Shown: positions 1 to 8,534, counted from the stretch's first letter. The stretch: DNA of 39,461 nucleotides from Candidatus Gastranaerophilales bacterium (GCA_944326905.1 CALVFU010000011.1:1-39461); one strand, 5' to 3'. Made by a program: numbers and translations. Notes: generated by a model not told the origin, from the sequence alone.

Positions 1-56
1 ATGACTTTATATTTAAACGCAATAAATTAAGCAAAAAACTAATTTCATACAATCAT

Positions 57-116
57 TGTAAATTTTTGTAAATTTTACCCCGAAAACATTAAAGTTTTTC
101 TAGTTTGTGCCGATAT
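57..116 (+). promoter_or_regulatory. Sigma-28 promoter with phased upstream direct repeat, copy 1
   Basis: Two abutting copies of TGTAAATTTT (57-66, 67-76) are followed by 10 nt, then TAAAGTTT (90-97), an 11-nt spacer and GCCGATAT (109-116). The promoter part matches the FliA/sigma-28 consensus (TAAAGTTT-N11-GCCGATAA) except for the last base. The same arrangement with the same spacings recurs at 12681-12740. Transcription would start near 123 and run rightward toward the 3' end of korC. Confidence 0.75.
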
Positions 117-277
117 ATACAACATACTGCATAAAACGGTTGCATAAATCGGCATAAATCAGTCTACCATTAGGATTGAGGCGAATTACTACTTAGCCAA
201 TTAATTTATACAAAATTACAGCATAAAAGAAAAATCGCATATTAAAATAATAATTTCGCGTATTACTTAATATATTT
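117..277 (+). other. Intergenic stretch downstream of sigma-28 promoter, no ORF seen
   Basis: No ATG-started frame of useful length lies between the promoter and the 3' end of korC, which is on the opposite strand. GCATAAA recurs at 129, 142 and 152. A transcript from the sigma-28 promoter would therefore be non-coding or antisense to korC. I see no convincing terminator here, so its end is unknown. Confidence 0.35.
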
Positions 278-820
278 TTATGCCAAGACCATGGCATTAA
301 CTCCAATATTTAATGCTTCAATATTTAAAGGCAAAAGATGCTTTCTATGCGCAGGTAACACATACTCCAGCGCTCTTTGTAAACTATCTGTTGTTATTTG
401 ATGACAGACCGATGCTAATACCCCTAGAGCTATAATGTTGGCTGTCTTTATCTCACCCAGTTTTTGTGCAAGCTCTGAAATAGGTGCAAATATATATTTA
501 ATATCACTCCGCGGTTTTAATACCTTAATTAACGAAGAATTTGCTATTATTGTTCCACCAGATTTTACTCTTGATATAAATTTATCAAAAGAAAGCTGGT
601 TTAATACAACTGCAAAATCTGTATCCTTTTTGTGTACAGAACTTACTTCATCCTTACTCACCACAATTTCACAATTAACCGTCCCGCCGCGCATTTCTGC
701 CCCGTAGCTCGGATACCATGTAACATTCTTGCCTTCCAACATAAAAGCATTGGCAAGTATTTTCCCTGCAAGCAATACACCTTGCCCCCCAAACCCTGCA
801 AATATAAAATTTTCTTCCAT
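278..820 (-). CDS. korC: 2-oxoacid:ferredoxin oxidoreductase, gamma subunit (KorC)
   Basis: Gamma subunit of a CoA-dependent 2-oxoacid:ferredoxin oxidoreductase, most likely for 2-oxoglutarate, which oxidatively decarboxylates the acid and reduces ferredoxin in the cytoplasm. The 180 aa are the usual length for a separate gamma chain. The glycine loop GFGGQG is at residues 9-14 and the family signature PSYGAEMRGG at 37-46. It starts 6 nt after the korB stop, with an AGAGGAA ribosome binding site inside the korB end, so it is the last gene of a korDABC operon. Substrate (2-oxoglutarate or a branched-chain oxoacid) cannot be fixed from sequence alone. Confidence 0.9.
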   Translation of the reverse strand: MEENFIFAGFGGQGVLLAGKILANAFMLEGKNVTWYPSYGAEMRGGTVNCEIVVSKDEVSSVHKKDTDFAVVLNQLSFDKFISRVKSGGTIIANSSLIKVLKPRSDIKYIFAPISELAQKLGEIKTANIIALGVLASVCHQITTDSLQRALEYVLPAHRKHLLPLNIEALNIGVNAMVLA

Positions 821-826
821 TACTTA

Positions 827-1570
827 CTATTCCTCTGTAACATCTTTATATACTCCCAAAGGGAATACTTTCATCATTTCATTTCTAACTCTTTCATGAG
901 CTTCCTTCGGAGACATATTCCAATTGGTAGGGCATGTAGAAAGAATTTCTACAAAACCGGTTCCAAGCCCCTTTTGTTGAACTTCAAAAGCTTTTTTTAC
1001 AGCCGCTTTCGCTTTTTTTATGTTAGCAACTGTATCTAGAGCTACCCTTGCACTATATGCTGTACCATCGCATAAAGCTATCTGCTCGGCAATGCGTATA
1101 GGATAACCATAATACTCACGGTTTCTTCCTCTGGGAGAAGTAGTGGTAACCTGCCCCATTAAAGTCGTAGGACCAAGCTGCCCCCCGGTCATACCGTATG
1201 TTGTATTATTAATACAAATTGCCGTCACACATTCACCTCTAAGTGAAGCGTGCATCGATTCAGCCAGTCCTATTGAAGCAAAATCTCCATCTCCTTGATA
1301 TGTAATAACAAATTTACTCGGTTTTGCTCGTTTTACGCCAGTCGCAACTGCCATTGCTCTGCCATGCGGCGCCTCTATGCAATCCAAGTTAAGAAAATCA
1401 TACATTGTGACAGAACACCCAATCGATGTTGTTAGAATTGTGTTTTCTTTCAAATTTAACTCATCAATTAATTCAGCCATCAGTCTTATTGCTACGCCGT
1501 GATCACACCCTTTACAAAAAGAGTATTTAAAATCTTTTTTAAACACTTTTGGAACTTCAAATACCAGCAT
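827..1570 (-). CDS. korB: 2-oxoacid:ferredoxin oxidoreductase, beta subunit (KorB)
   Basis: Thiamine-diphosphate-binding subunit of the Kor complex. With the start chosen here it is 247 aa. CKGCDHG is at residues 19-25, the ThDP/Mg motif GDGD at 93-96 with the paired Asn at 121-122, followed by TYGMTGGQ, all typical of the two-subunit-core 2-oxoacid oxidoreductases. An ATG eight codons further upstream is possible, but the ATG at 1570 is preceded by AGGGAG at normal spacing and reduces the overlap with korA to 14 bp. No separate Fe-S domain is visible; electrons would pass to the small KorD ferredoxin. Confidence 0.92.
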   Translation of the reverse strand: MLVFEVPKVFKKDFKYSFCKGCDHGVAIRLMAELIDELNLKENTILTTSIGCSVTMYDFLNLDCIEAPHGRAMAVATGVKRAKPSKFVITYQGDGDFASIGLAESMHASLRGECVTAICINNTTYGMTGGQLGPTTLMGQVTTTSPRGRNREYYGYPIRIAEQIALCDGTAYSARVALDTVANIKKAKAAVKKAFEVQQKGLGTGFVEILSTCPTNWNMSPKEAHERVRNEMMKVFPLGVYKDVTEE

Positions 1571-2627
1571 AAGCTTTCTCCCTAGAGTTTTCAACAGCCT
1601 CTGTTATTTCTTCTACACTCATCCACTCACCTGCCGGGCGCAGATTAAGGAGAGATGTTTTTGCCACGCCATTAACCGCAAGACGAACATCCGTATACAT
1701 TTGTCCCATGTTCATTTCTACAGTTATAACTTCCCGGCACTGTTTAGAAAGTTCATTAATACGCTTATCAGGAAAAGGAAATAGTGTTATCGGCCTGAAC
1801 AATCCGGCTTTTATACCTTTTGCCCGTAATACTTTTACTGCAGCCTTTATATTTCTTGCTAAGCTGCCAAAACCAACAAGCAAAACATCCGCATCCTCTG
1901 TCTGATACTCTTCATACATAACTTCTCGCTCTGATATAAGTTTATATTTATCAAATAAACTTACAACATGCTTAATATGTTTTTGCTCATTCGGACCGTA
2001 AGAACAAATTGTCCGCCCGTCTCTGTTTTTTGCTCCGTCCAGCGCCCAGCTTGAATTATCAACTTTGGGATACGGGTAAGGTGTAAATTCAGCAGGCTCC
2101 ATCATCTGTCCTAATAGACCATCAGCAAGAAGAATTACCGGGGTTCTATACTTATGAGCAGTATAGAATGTTTTATAAGTCAAATCTATGCATTCCTGTA
2201 CTGTTGACGGCGCATAAACAACCATTCTATAATCACCATTTCCGCCGCCATAGACCGATTGATAATAATCACCCTGTGCCGGATATATAGACCCCAAGCC
2301 CGGTCCCGCTCTCATAACATTTACAAGTACAATCGGAAGCTCATCAGAGGCAGCATAAGACAAAGCCTCCTGCATAAGAGCAACCGCGCAAGAAGAAGAA
2401 GTTGTCATTGCCCTTACCCCGGTAGAACACGCACCCAGCACCATATTTATTGCTGCAACTTCACTTTCTGCACTCACGTACGCTAATCCTGACTCAGGCA
2501 TCTTTAAGCTTAAATACTCCCCGATTTCTGTCTGCGGCGTAATAGGATATCCAAAATAGCACTCACAACCCGCATTTAATGCCGCCTGCGCTATTGCATA
2601 ATTTCCCTTTATTAACTCTTTTGACAT
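1557..2627 (-). CDS. korA: 2-oxoacid:ferredoxin oxidoreductase, alpha subunit (KorA)
   Basis: Alpha subunit carrying the pyrimidine-binding half of the ThDP site. The 356 aa match the KorA class. The GYPITPQTEI signature lies at residues 26-35, and a typical alpha-subunit stretch (SAESEVAAINMVLGAC, TSSSC, RAGPGLG) follows. The C-terminal third carries the transketolase-C-like domain (DVLLVGFGS, LFRPITLFPFP). It begins 2 nt after the korD stop and overlaps korB by 14 bp, so the subunits are probably translationally coupled. The separate subunits make it Kor-like rather than a fused pyruvate:ferredoxin oxidoreductase. Confidence 0.92.
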   Translation of the reverse strand: MSKELIKGNYAIAQAALNAGCECYFGYPITPQTEIGEYLSLKMPESGLAYVSAESEVAAINMVLGACSTGVRAMTTSSSCAVALMQEALSYAASDELPIVLVNVMRAGPGLGSIYPAQGDYYQSVYGGGNGDYRMVVYAPSTVQECIDLTYKTFYTAHKYRTPVILLADGLLGQMMEPAEFTPYPYPKVDNSSWALDGAKNRDGRTICSYGPNEQKHIKHVVSLFDKYKLISEREVMYEEYQTEDADVLLVGFGSLARNIKAAVKVLRAKGIKAGLFRPITLFPFPDKRINELSKQCREVITVEMNMGQMYTDVRLAVNGVAKTSLLNLRPAGEWMSVEEITEAVENSREKAYAGI

Positions 2628-2629
2628 TT

Positions 2630-2839
2630 TTACCTATGCACCTCTGTTATTGCCAAATCCGAACAGCGCAACGCACACATTGCACAGCCGATACATTCAT
2701 TATTCTTATCACAAAATTCTACTGCGTATTCTCCCATATTATTAACGTGGGTACTTTTCTTTATCAAACCCTTGGGACAAGCCTCAATACACAAATAGCA
2801 CGACTTACATCTATTCTCATCTATAACTATATGAGCCAT
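2630..2839 (-). CDS. korD: 2-oxoacid:ferredoxin oxidoreductase, delta (ferredoxin) subunit (KorD)
   Basis: A 69-aa protein that is essentially two 4Fe-4S binding motifs: C-x2-C-x2-C-x3-CP near residues 14-24 and a second C-x2-C-x2-C-x3-C near 49-59. It is the electron-transfer subunit that accepts electrons from the KorA/KorB ThDP centre. It is the first gene of the korDABC cluster, with a GGAGTAAG ribosome binding site 4 nt before the ATG and a TATAAT box just upstream (2863-2868), so the operon probably has its own promoter. Confidence 0.9.
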   Translation of the reverse strand: MAHIVIDENRCKSCYLCIEACPKGLIKKSTHVNNMGEYAVEFCDKNNECIGCAMCALRCSDLAITEVHR

Positions 2840-2862
2840 ATAACTTACTCCATATAATAAAC

Positions 2863-2868
2863 ATTATA
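2863..2868 (-). promoter_or_regulatory. Putative -10 box of the korDABC operon
   Basis: TATAAT on the minus strand, about 24 nt before the korD start and within the 52-bp gap that separates korD from the upstream regulator gene. No good -35 is visible at 17 nt, so the promoter may need an activator or may be a weak internal start in a longer operon. Confidence 0.4.
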
Positions 2869-2891
2869 CAACAAGCAAAATAAATTTAAAA

Positions 2892-3749
2892 TCATTTTCC
2901 GTAATTTGCAAGAGTATCATCAATTAGTTGTTTCATTTCCTTCTTATACACTTTGGGAGATACTATTTCGCACAGTGTATCATACTTTAACAGCCGATTC
3001 AAAAGAGATTGTTTATCTTCCGTTTTATTGAGTACTGTAATTGAACCGTCATCTTCTATTCCCACAACTTTTTCGTCTGGACGTATTGTGTATCTTCTAG
3101 CTAATTGGTTATGAAGTTTAAATATTACAGACGTAGAAAGAATACTGCCGGATGACTTAATATTTGAAGCCGCAATACTTATTACATCTTGGTAAAGAAT
3201 CTTTTTTCGTTCACCATTATAATTAATAATAATCGCAAGCTTTCTTCCTTCACTCGTTAATTCAAGCGGATCGCACAGAATAAGTATACTCTTCCCTTTT
3301 TCGATATAATTAAGATTAATCTTTAAAGTATTTTCTATTGCAAACTCAAAAGACTGAATATTTTTGTCATCCTCTGGGGTTTCTATTTTTGAATAATAAC
3401 GATCTGAACGCTTATTAATTTTTGAAAGCAATGAATTATACGCCCTGATATTTTTACCTAATCGTAATTCCGATGAATATTTCCTTATATCATCAAACAA
3501 ACTTAAAACATCATCAGAAAACTCTATCCCAAAAGGAAGTTTAAGCAAAGTATATTTACCGTTAATTTTTTGTATATCTATACCACAAAATCTGCAAGTA
3601 TTTATATATTTACTTACCAAAAAATTTGAGCATCTCTCTTTTGATACTTCGCTCAGCGCCGCCATTAATTCATTCATGGTGTAATCTTTTTCAAACAATA
3701 ATTGAAGCATTTGCAGCACTCTTAATGAGGATACATTTACTTTAAGCAT
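2892..3749 (-). CDS. WYL-domain transcriptional regulator (second of a tandem pair)
   Basis: A 285-aa protein with the layout of YafY/PafC-type regulators: an N-terminal winged-helix region (about 1-75), a middle linker, a WYL-like beta-rich domain (about 135-210, with CDPLELTSEGRKLAIII in place of the usual P-x-L...WYL strand) and the C-terminal extension ending in EIVSPKVYKKEM (near 262-273). WYL domains bind nucleic acid or small ligands and control the attached DNA-binding domain. It overlaps the upstream WYL gene by 8 bp, so the two are co-translated and may work as a heteromer, as PafB/PafC do. It lies directly upstream of korDABC, a possible but unproven target. Confidence 0.75.
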   Translation of the reverse strand: MLKVNVSSLRVLQMLQLLFEKDYTMNELMAALSEVSKERCSNFLVSKYINTCRFCGIDIQKINGKYTLLKLPFGIEFSDDVLSLFDDIRKYSSELRLGKNIRAYNSLLSKINKRSDRYYSKIETPEDDKNIQSFEFAIENTLKINLNYIEKGKSILILCDPLELTSEGRKLAIIINYNGERKKILYQDVISIAASNIKSSGSILSTSVIFKLHNQLARRYTIRPDEKVVGIEDDGSITVLNKTEDKQSLLNRLLKYDTLCEIVSPKVYKKEMKQLIDDTLANYGK

Positions 3750-4665
3750 ATAACTTTCTTAACTCCATTAATTTTGATATAACTTCATTTTTTATTTCCG
3801 CAGGCTCTAATATTGTACAATCAGCCCCTAAAGACAAAATATGCTGAATGGCAAAAAACTTATTTGTAAATTCAATATTGATAATTGCTTCATCCTTATC
3901 TTTTTTTTCAACATTTGCCTCAGGTAATAATGTATGATAATCAATATTTTTTAGTTTATACCGAACTTGGTAAATCTCTGGTTTGTATTCATACTCTCCC
4001 TTTTCAGATTTTACAACTTTACGAATACGAGACATATTATAACAAACAGTTCTCTTATTTTCTAAATCACAGCCTTCTACATATAATTTATTACTCTTTA
4101 AGAAAATCCTTCCAAATATAAATTTTTTCTCGCTAAGCCGCTTTGCAGGATTTGCGTATATAATTGTCAAAACATTATTTTTACCATCCTCAGCCAAAAG
4201 TCTTTCATATACATCCATGCTGATCCTATAAAATGATGTTATACTCCTTAGCTTTCCAGCTGTTTCATCATTAAACGTATAATCTGCAAGAACATTAAAT
4301 AATTCATTAAATTTTACCGCTATCTTATAATCAGAACCTCTGGTCATATTAGCGTATAATGTTTTAAGTGAAGCTATCTCTTCATCAGTAATTGACAGTG
4401 CAAAAGGGTGAGATATTAATTTGTATTTATACATTGTTGCTTTACATGGTCGTGTAATATTGCAGCCTGCTGCCTTTAATGTAGATAAGGCTATTCTTAT
4501 TGTATCGTTTGAATAGTTTTTATCTACAAGCCCGCATTCAGAAATAATATTATTTAAATCTTGTAAATCACGAGGGGCAACCATTAATGCACCTAAAATT
4601 ACAATTAAACGCGCTCCTGTCAACGATATCTGAGTTACTTCAGCTTTTGTTTGAAACGTGTACAT
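3742..4665 (-). CDS. WYL-domain transcriptional regulator (first of a tandem pair)
   Basis: A 307-aa paralogue-like partner of the next gene: an N-terminal winged-helix region, a central domain with the strand KLYVEGCDLENKRTVCYN corresponding to the WYL core, and the C-terminal WCX-like extension ending around CTILEPAEIKNEV. An in-frame ATG lies 24 nt upstream, but GGGAGA at 4671-4676 sits 5 nt before the ATG at 4665, so that start is used. It follows engB after 41 bp and overlaps the second WYL gene by 8 bp. The ligand and operator are not evident. Confidence 0.72.
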   Translation of the reverse strand: MYTFQTKAEVTQISLTGARLIVILGALMVAPRDLQDLNNIISECGLVDKNYSNDTIRIALSTLKAAGCNITRPCKATMYKYKLISHPFALSITDEEIASLKTLYANMTRGSDYKIAVKFNELFNVLADYTFNDETAGKLRSITSFYRISMDVYERLLAEDGKNNVLTIIYANPAKRLSEKKFIFGRIFLKSNKLYVEGCDLENKRTVCYNMSRIRKVVKSEKGEYEYKPEIYQVRYKLKNIDYHTLLPEANVEKKDKDEAIINIEFTNKFFAIQHILSLGADCTILEPAEIKNEVISKLMELRKLYA

Positions 4666-4706
4666 AATATTCTCCCTTTTCATCCACATCTAATATAACA
4701 TAAAAA

Positions 4707-5285
4707 CTAAAAAGGGCATATCTTTAAAATGTATTCTGTAACATTATCTACATAATAATTATCACAAGAACTAAAAGGAAGAACTTCACCTCCAAATTCT
4801 AGTTTTATACTCTCAATTTTTTTATAAATCTCTGAACGCTTAACATAGTCAACTTTTGTTAAAATTGTAAATACCGGCAGCTTGTTAGCAACAATCCACT
4901 CTCTCATTTGAATATCATTTTTTTGTACATCATGTCTTGCATCTATAAATTGGATTAAAGACTTCAACTCTTTGCGATTAAGCAGATACTCCTCCAAATT
5001 TTTCTGCCACTCTGCCTGTACATATTGAGACACTTTTGCATATCCATAACCTGGCAAATCCGCAATTATAAACTTATCTGACATATTAAAAAAATTTATA
5101 AGTCTTGTTTTTCCGGGCGTATTTGAGGTCTTTGCAAGCTTTTTATTATTTGCAATTTTATTAATAAAACTGGATTTGCCTACATTGGAACGTCCTATTA
5201 GTGCAAATTCCGGCAAATTAAACGAGGGGCACTGAGAAAGGTTTTCAGCACTTATAACAAACTTCCCTGGTACAAAATTAACCAT
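4707..5285 (-). CDS. engB: Ribosome biogenesis GTP-binding protein EngB/YsxC
   Basis: Small essential GTPase that acts in assembly of the large ribosomal subunit. The 192 aa contain G1 GRSNVGKSS (31-39), a G2 threonine in the SNTPGKTRLINFF segment, G3 DLPGYGYA (76-83) and G4 TKVD (about 143-146), all diagnostic of the TrmE-Era-EngA-EngB group. The start has a GAGGAAG ribosome binding site that lies inside the 3' end of the preceding small gene, with which it overlaps by 8 bp. It belongs to a minus-strand cluster with the TPR protein gene. Confidence 0.93.
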   Translation of the reverse strand: MVNFVPGKFVISAENLSQCPSFNLPEFALIGRSNVGKSSFINKIANNKKLAKTSNTPGKTRLINFFNMSDKFIIADLPGYGYAKVSQYVQAEWQKNLEEYLLNRKELKSLIQFIDARHDVQKNDIQMREWIVANKLPVFTILTKVDYVKRSEIYKKIESIKLEFGGEVLPFSSCDNYYVDNVTEYILKICPF

Positions 5286-5574
5286 GCTGCTTCCTCAAAC
5301 TCATCGACAATTGTAAAAATTGAGGTTTCTTGTTTTTTATTTCCATTCTCTCAACTCTTTTCTCGTTACGTGAAGTTGCCGAGCTCAAAAGATTAAACAG
5401 TTTTATATTATTAAATACTGTTATTTGTGTTTTATTCTTTGTAAAATCAACTTTTACAGAAGAGCCTTTTGTAAAAAAATTTTCAGCTTCTATGCCAACA
5501 ATTTGTATTAACCCGGATTTTAAAATACTCAGCGGTTCTCTAAAAAATATTTCAAAAGACTCAAATATATTCAT
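5278..5574 (-). CDS. Conserved-context hypothetical protein, 98 aa
   Basis: I do not recognise this protein. It has no membrane segment or signal peptide. The N-terminal half is hydrophobic/mixed (FESFEIFFREPLSILKSG), a central FTKGSSVKVDFTKNKTQITVFNN looks like beta strands, and the C-terminus is strongly basic. It is real by context: it lies 25 bp after the TPR gene stop and overlaps engB by 8 bp, so its translation is probably coupled to engB. The only purine-rich element, GGAG, is about 12 nt before the ATG, which is long spacing. Confidence 0.6.
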   Translation of the reverse strand: MNIFESFEIFFREPLSILKSGLIQIVGIEAENFFTKGSSVKVDFTKNKTQITVFNNIKLFNLLSSATSRNEKRVERMEIKNKKPQFLQLSMSLRKQHG

Positions 5575-5599
5575 CGCTACTTTTTACTCCATGTACATC

Positions 5600-7474
5600 T
5601 TATCCGAATAGCCGTGTCCAAAAGCTTTCATTATTTTGTTCACGTTTTATTTTCTTTTCTAGTTTCGCAACTTTTTTAGTATATTTTTTTATCTCTCGTT
5701 CATTAGTTGAAGCAGCAAGAATTTGTTTATAGCAGGTACATTCTGCTTTTAGATTCTTTTTCTTTTTATAATACTTTGCAAGCAGTTTATTTGCTTCTAT
5801 ATTTGACGGATTTTCTTCTACTGCCCTTAATAAATATTTATTTGAGAAAAATTTGTCTCCTTCTTTTTTGAAGTAAACAGCATCTTTGTAATACTCCTTC
5901 GATTTTTCAAGTTTCTTATTTACATAAACCCTGTTATCAAGCACCTGATTATCAACAGGATTTATTAACTCTGCCTTATTTAATGCATAAAGAGCATAGT
6001 CGTAATTTTTATTAAAGGTAAAAAATTCGGCAAGATATTTATACTCATCAATATAGGAAGCAGTATCAAGAGCTTTTTTATACTCGTCTTTTGCCCTTAC
6101 ATACTCGCCAGCTACAGATAAAGCTTCTCCTTTTACTATGTGTTCTGCAGCATTTTGTGGTTCAGATGCAATTATTTTTTGAAGTTCTTTTTCAGAACGC
6201 TCAATTCCTATTATTTTATCAAGTTTAAGCTTTGCAAGCCTCAATTCTACATCTGCAGGATTTAAGTCAATCGCTGCAGACAGCTTTTCACGTGCCTGAT
6301 AAAGTTTTTCTTGTGATATAACCGAACTGTTTGAAATTATTTCTTTTGCTTCAGCCCAATATGTATCTGCAAGTCCTTTTAGCGCTTCAGAATAATATTT
6401 TGAATCTTTGCCGATTACCGAATAATATTTTTCAGCTTGAGCATAACTGCCTTTTGCAAGTTCTATGTCTCCTATCTTAAGGCAAATAGCTTCAGCATTT
6501 TTATCCATGCCCGCTATTGTCTTTAGTTTTTCTAACGCAAACTCATTATCTGCCCTGTTTTCATATAACTTTGCAAGATTAAGATATGGTGTAGTAAACT
6601 CCGGCAGCAAATCTATTGCTTTTTTATAATTAACAATTGCGGCTGCTTCATTGTGCTGTGCCGCATAAATCTCGCCTGCCAAGTTATATGCATATGCAAA
6701 AGAGGGATTTATAAGCAGAGCTTTTTCTAAATAGTCAAGCGCTGTTGAATATTCGCCGTTTTTCGCACTCAGCCGTGCCAAATGATAATGTCCTGTATAA
6801 CAGTAAGGATTTCTTGCTATTGCCTCGTTAAATCGGTTTTCTGCTATTTCATAATTTCCTTGCTGGTAATATAGTGTTCCCAAATTGTCATAGGCGGTTG
6901 CGTAATCCGTTTTAATTTTTATTGCTTCTTTAAAATTCTCTTCTGCCGCTTCATAATTATCAGCCGCAAGCAGAGCCACACCTAGTGCATTATACGCTTT
7001 ATAATTATTCTTATTTAATGAAATTGCTTTCTTTAATTCTTCTACTCCATTCTCATAATAAAACTCTGCATTTTTTCTATAGTTCATATCAGAGGTGTCA
7101 GGACGTTTTAGATAGACTAATCCTTGAAGAAAATGCAGGTCAGAATTATTCGGATTATTCTTTAAAAGAATATCAATATTTTCTTGTGCTTCGTTTAATC
7201 TTGACGCATTTATTAAAAATGTATTATAGTAAATATTCGTGTCAATATCGTTTGTATTTTCTGCTAAAAGCTCTTCTATAATCTTTTGTGCTTCGTTATA
7301 TCTTAAATTTTCCAGCAGATACGCTGCTATTTCTTTTTTATCATTTATTGCGGTTTTCTTATTTTGTACAACAATGTTTTTTGTAAGTTTGATTTGTTTT
7401 TTAGCAGGAGCAGCAGCAATTACACTTCCTGCCATAAAAAGCAGCAACAAGACGGCTAATAATCTTTTATCCAT
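5600..7474 (-). CDS. Secreted or periplasmic TPR-repeat protein
   Basis: A 624-aa protein with an N-terminal signal-type hydrophobic segment (residues 4-21, ending in Ala-rich VIAAAPA), then an array of tetratricopeptide repeats from about residue 45 to 600. Repeat hallmarks are clear in AYNALGVALLAADNYEAAE, AYDNLGTLYYQQGNYEIAE, YHLARLSAKNGEYSTALDY and AYNLAGEIYAAQHNEAA. The C-terminus is lysine-rich and probably coiled coil. TPR arrays are protein-interaction scaffolds; partners cannot be deduced. It has its own promoter (7504-7533) and a GGAG ribosome binding site, and heads the cluster continuing to engB. Confidence 0.82.
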   Translation of the reverse strand: MDKRLLAVLLLLFMAGSVIAAAPAKKQIKLTKNIVVQNKKTAINDKKEIAAYLLENLRYNEAQKIIEELLAENTNDIDTNIYYNTFLINASRLNEAQENIDILLKNNPNNSDLHFLQGLVYLKRPDTSDMNYRKNAEFYYENGVEELKKAISLNKNNYKAYNALGVALLAADNYEAAEENFKEAIKIKTDYATAYDNLGTLYYQQGNYEIAENRFNEAIARNPYCYTGHYHLARLSAKNGEYSTALDYLEKALLINPSFAYAYNLAGEIYAAQHNEAAAIVNYKKAIDLLPEFTTPYLNLAKLYENRADNEFALEKLKTIAGMDKNAEAICLKIGDIELAKGSYAQAEKYYSVIGKDSKYYSEALKGLADTYWAEAKEIISNSSVISQEKLYQAREKLSAAIDLNPADVELRLAKLKLDKIIGIERSEKELQKIIASEPQNAAEHIVKGEALSVAGEYVRAKDEYKKALDTASYIDEYKYLAEFFTFNKNYDYALYALNKAELINPVDNQVLDNRVYVNKKLEKSKEYYKDAVYFKKEGDKFFSNKYLLRAVEENPSNIEANKLLAKYYKKKKNLKAECTCYKQILAASTNEREIKKYTKKVAKLEKKIKREQNNESFWTRLFG

Positions 7475-7503
7475 TAAATATACTCCACAATTTTAATAAG
7501 TTC

Positions 7504-7533
7504 ATTTTAGCATACTCTTTTTTAAATGTACAA
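7504..7533 (-). promoter_or_regulatory. Sigma-70-type promoter for the TPR gene
   Basis: On the minus strand TTGTAC (7528-7533) is followed by an 18-nt spacer and TAAAAT (7504-7509), with TG one base upstream of the -10 (extended -10). It reads toward the TPR gene, about 30 nt before the ATG. Confidence 0.55.
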
Positions 7534-7560
7534 AATAACCGTTTATAAAAATTAAAAATA

Positions 7561-7589
7561 TTGAACAAAATACCCTTATGACGTATTAT
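7561..7589 (+). promoter_or_regulatory. Sigma-70-type promoter for the xer gene
   Basis: TTGAAC (7561-7566), a 17-nt spacer and TATTAT (7584-7589), reading toward the ATG at 7613. Transcription would start near 7596. This divergent promoter pair with the TPR gene fits in the 138-bp intergenic gap. Confidence 0.65.
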
Positions 7590-7612
7590 AAAAGAAGAAA
7601 GTAATTTTTACA

Positions 7613-8518
7613 ATGCTTAACAGTTCTAAAGAATTATTAGAGGATTTTAAAACATACCTCGGTGTAGAGCGAAATTTTTCGGAACATACAACCAGAGCGT
7701 ATATATCTGATGTATTAAGCTTTCTTATATGGCTTGATGCAATACCGCCTCAAGACGCTGATTTTAACAAACTCAGAGAGTATATTTATTTTATTCAAAG
7801 ATTTGAGTATCAAAAAACAACTCTTGCAAGGAAAATAGCAGCAATAAGAACATTTTATAAGTATTTATACAGAGAAAGAATTGTAGAAACGAATCCGGCA
7901 ATGGCTCTAAATGCACCTAAACGCCCCAAACCGCTTCCCAAATTTTTAACAACAGATGAAATAAACAATATTCTAAACCATGTTAAAATAGATACTCCTG
8001 CTGGTTTTAGAAATCGTGTTATTCTTGAACTGCTTTGGGCAACAGGCATGCGGGTATCGGAGTTAAGCGGTTTAAATTTCGGCAACCTAAACCTGGAAAA
8101 TAATGAAATAAAAGTAATGGGTAAAGGGGCAAAAGAACGGATTGTTCTTGTCTCAGACAGAGCAAAAAATTACTTAATGCAATACATAAAAACTGCCAGA
8201 AATCTTATTGCTCCAGGATATAATATTTCAGAGGGCGAAGACGCTCCTATTTTTATAAATAATACAGGCTACAGACTCCAAAATAAAAGTATAAGAAATG
8301 CCATAAATGAAACAGTAAAAGAACTAGAGCTTCAAAAAAAAGTAACGCCGCACGTTTTCAGACACAGCTTTGCAACCCATTTAATCGAAAACGGAGCAGA
8401 CTTAAGAGTAGTCCAGGAATTACTGGGGCATGCCGGAATTTCCAATACTCAAATATATACCCACGTATCAACCAAACACTTAAAAGATGTATATGACAAA
8501 ACTCATCCGCACGCATAA
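7613..8518 (+). CDS. xerC: Tyrosine recombinase XerC/XerD
   Basis: Site-specific recombinase expected to resolve chromosome dimers at dif. Its 301 aa are the normal Xer length: an N-terminal SAM-like core-binding domain (residues 5-90) and a C-terminal catalytic domain. Catalytic residues are visible as Arg in TGMRVSEL (about 146), Lys in GKGAKER, H-x-x-R in HVFRHSF, His in ELLGHAG and the nucleophile Tyr in TQIYTHV. The C-terminal HLKDVYDKTHPHA is closer to XerC than XerD tails, but the assignment is not firm. It is not associated with phage-like genes, so a housekeeping role is likely. Confidence 0.88.
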   Translation: MLNSSKELLEDFKTYLGVERNFSEHTTRAYISDVLSFLIWLDAIPPQDADFNKLREYIYFIQRFEYQKTTLARKIAAIRTFYKYLYRERIVETNPAMALNAPKRPKPLPKFLTTDEINNILNHVKIDTPAGFRNRVILELLWATGMRVSELSGLNFGNLNLENNEIKVMGKGAKERIVLVSDRAKNYLMQYIKTARNLIAPGYNISEGEDAPIFINNTGYRLQNKSIRNAINETVKELELQKKVTPHVFRHSFATHLIENGADLRVVQELLGHAGISNTQIYTHVSTKHLKDVYDKTHPHA

Positions 8519-8534
8519 TATTTTCTTAACCGAT

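Noticed and set aside
1782..1789. TTATCGGC inside korA
   Set aside because: Same -10 box in coding sequence, with no -35 match; treated as chance.
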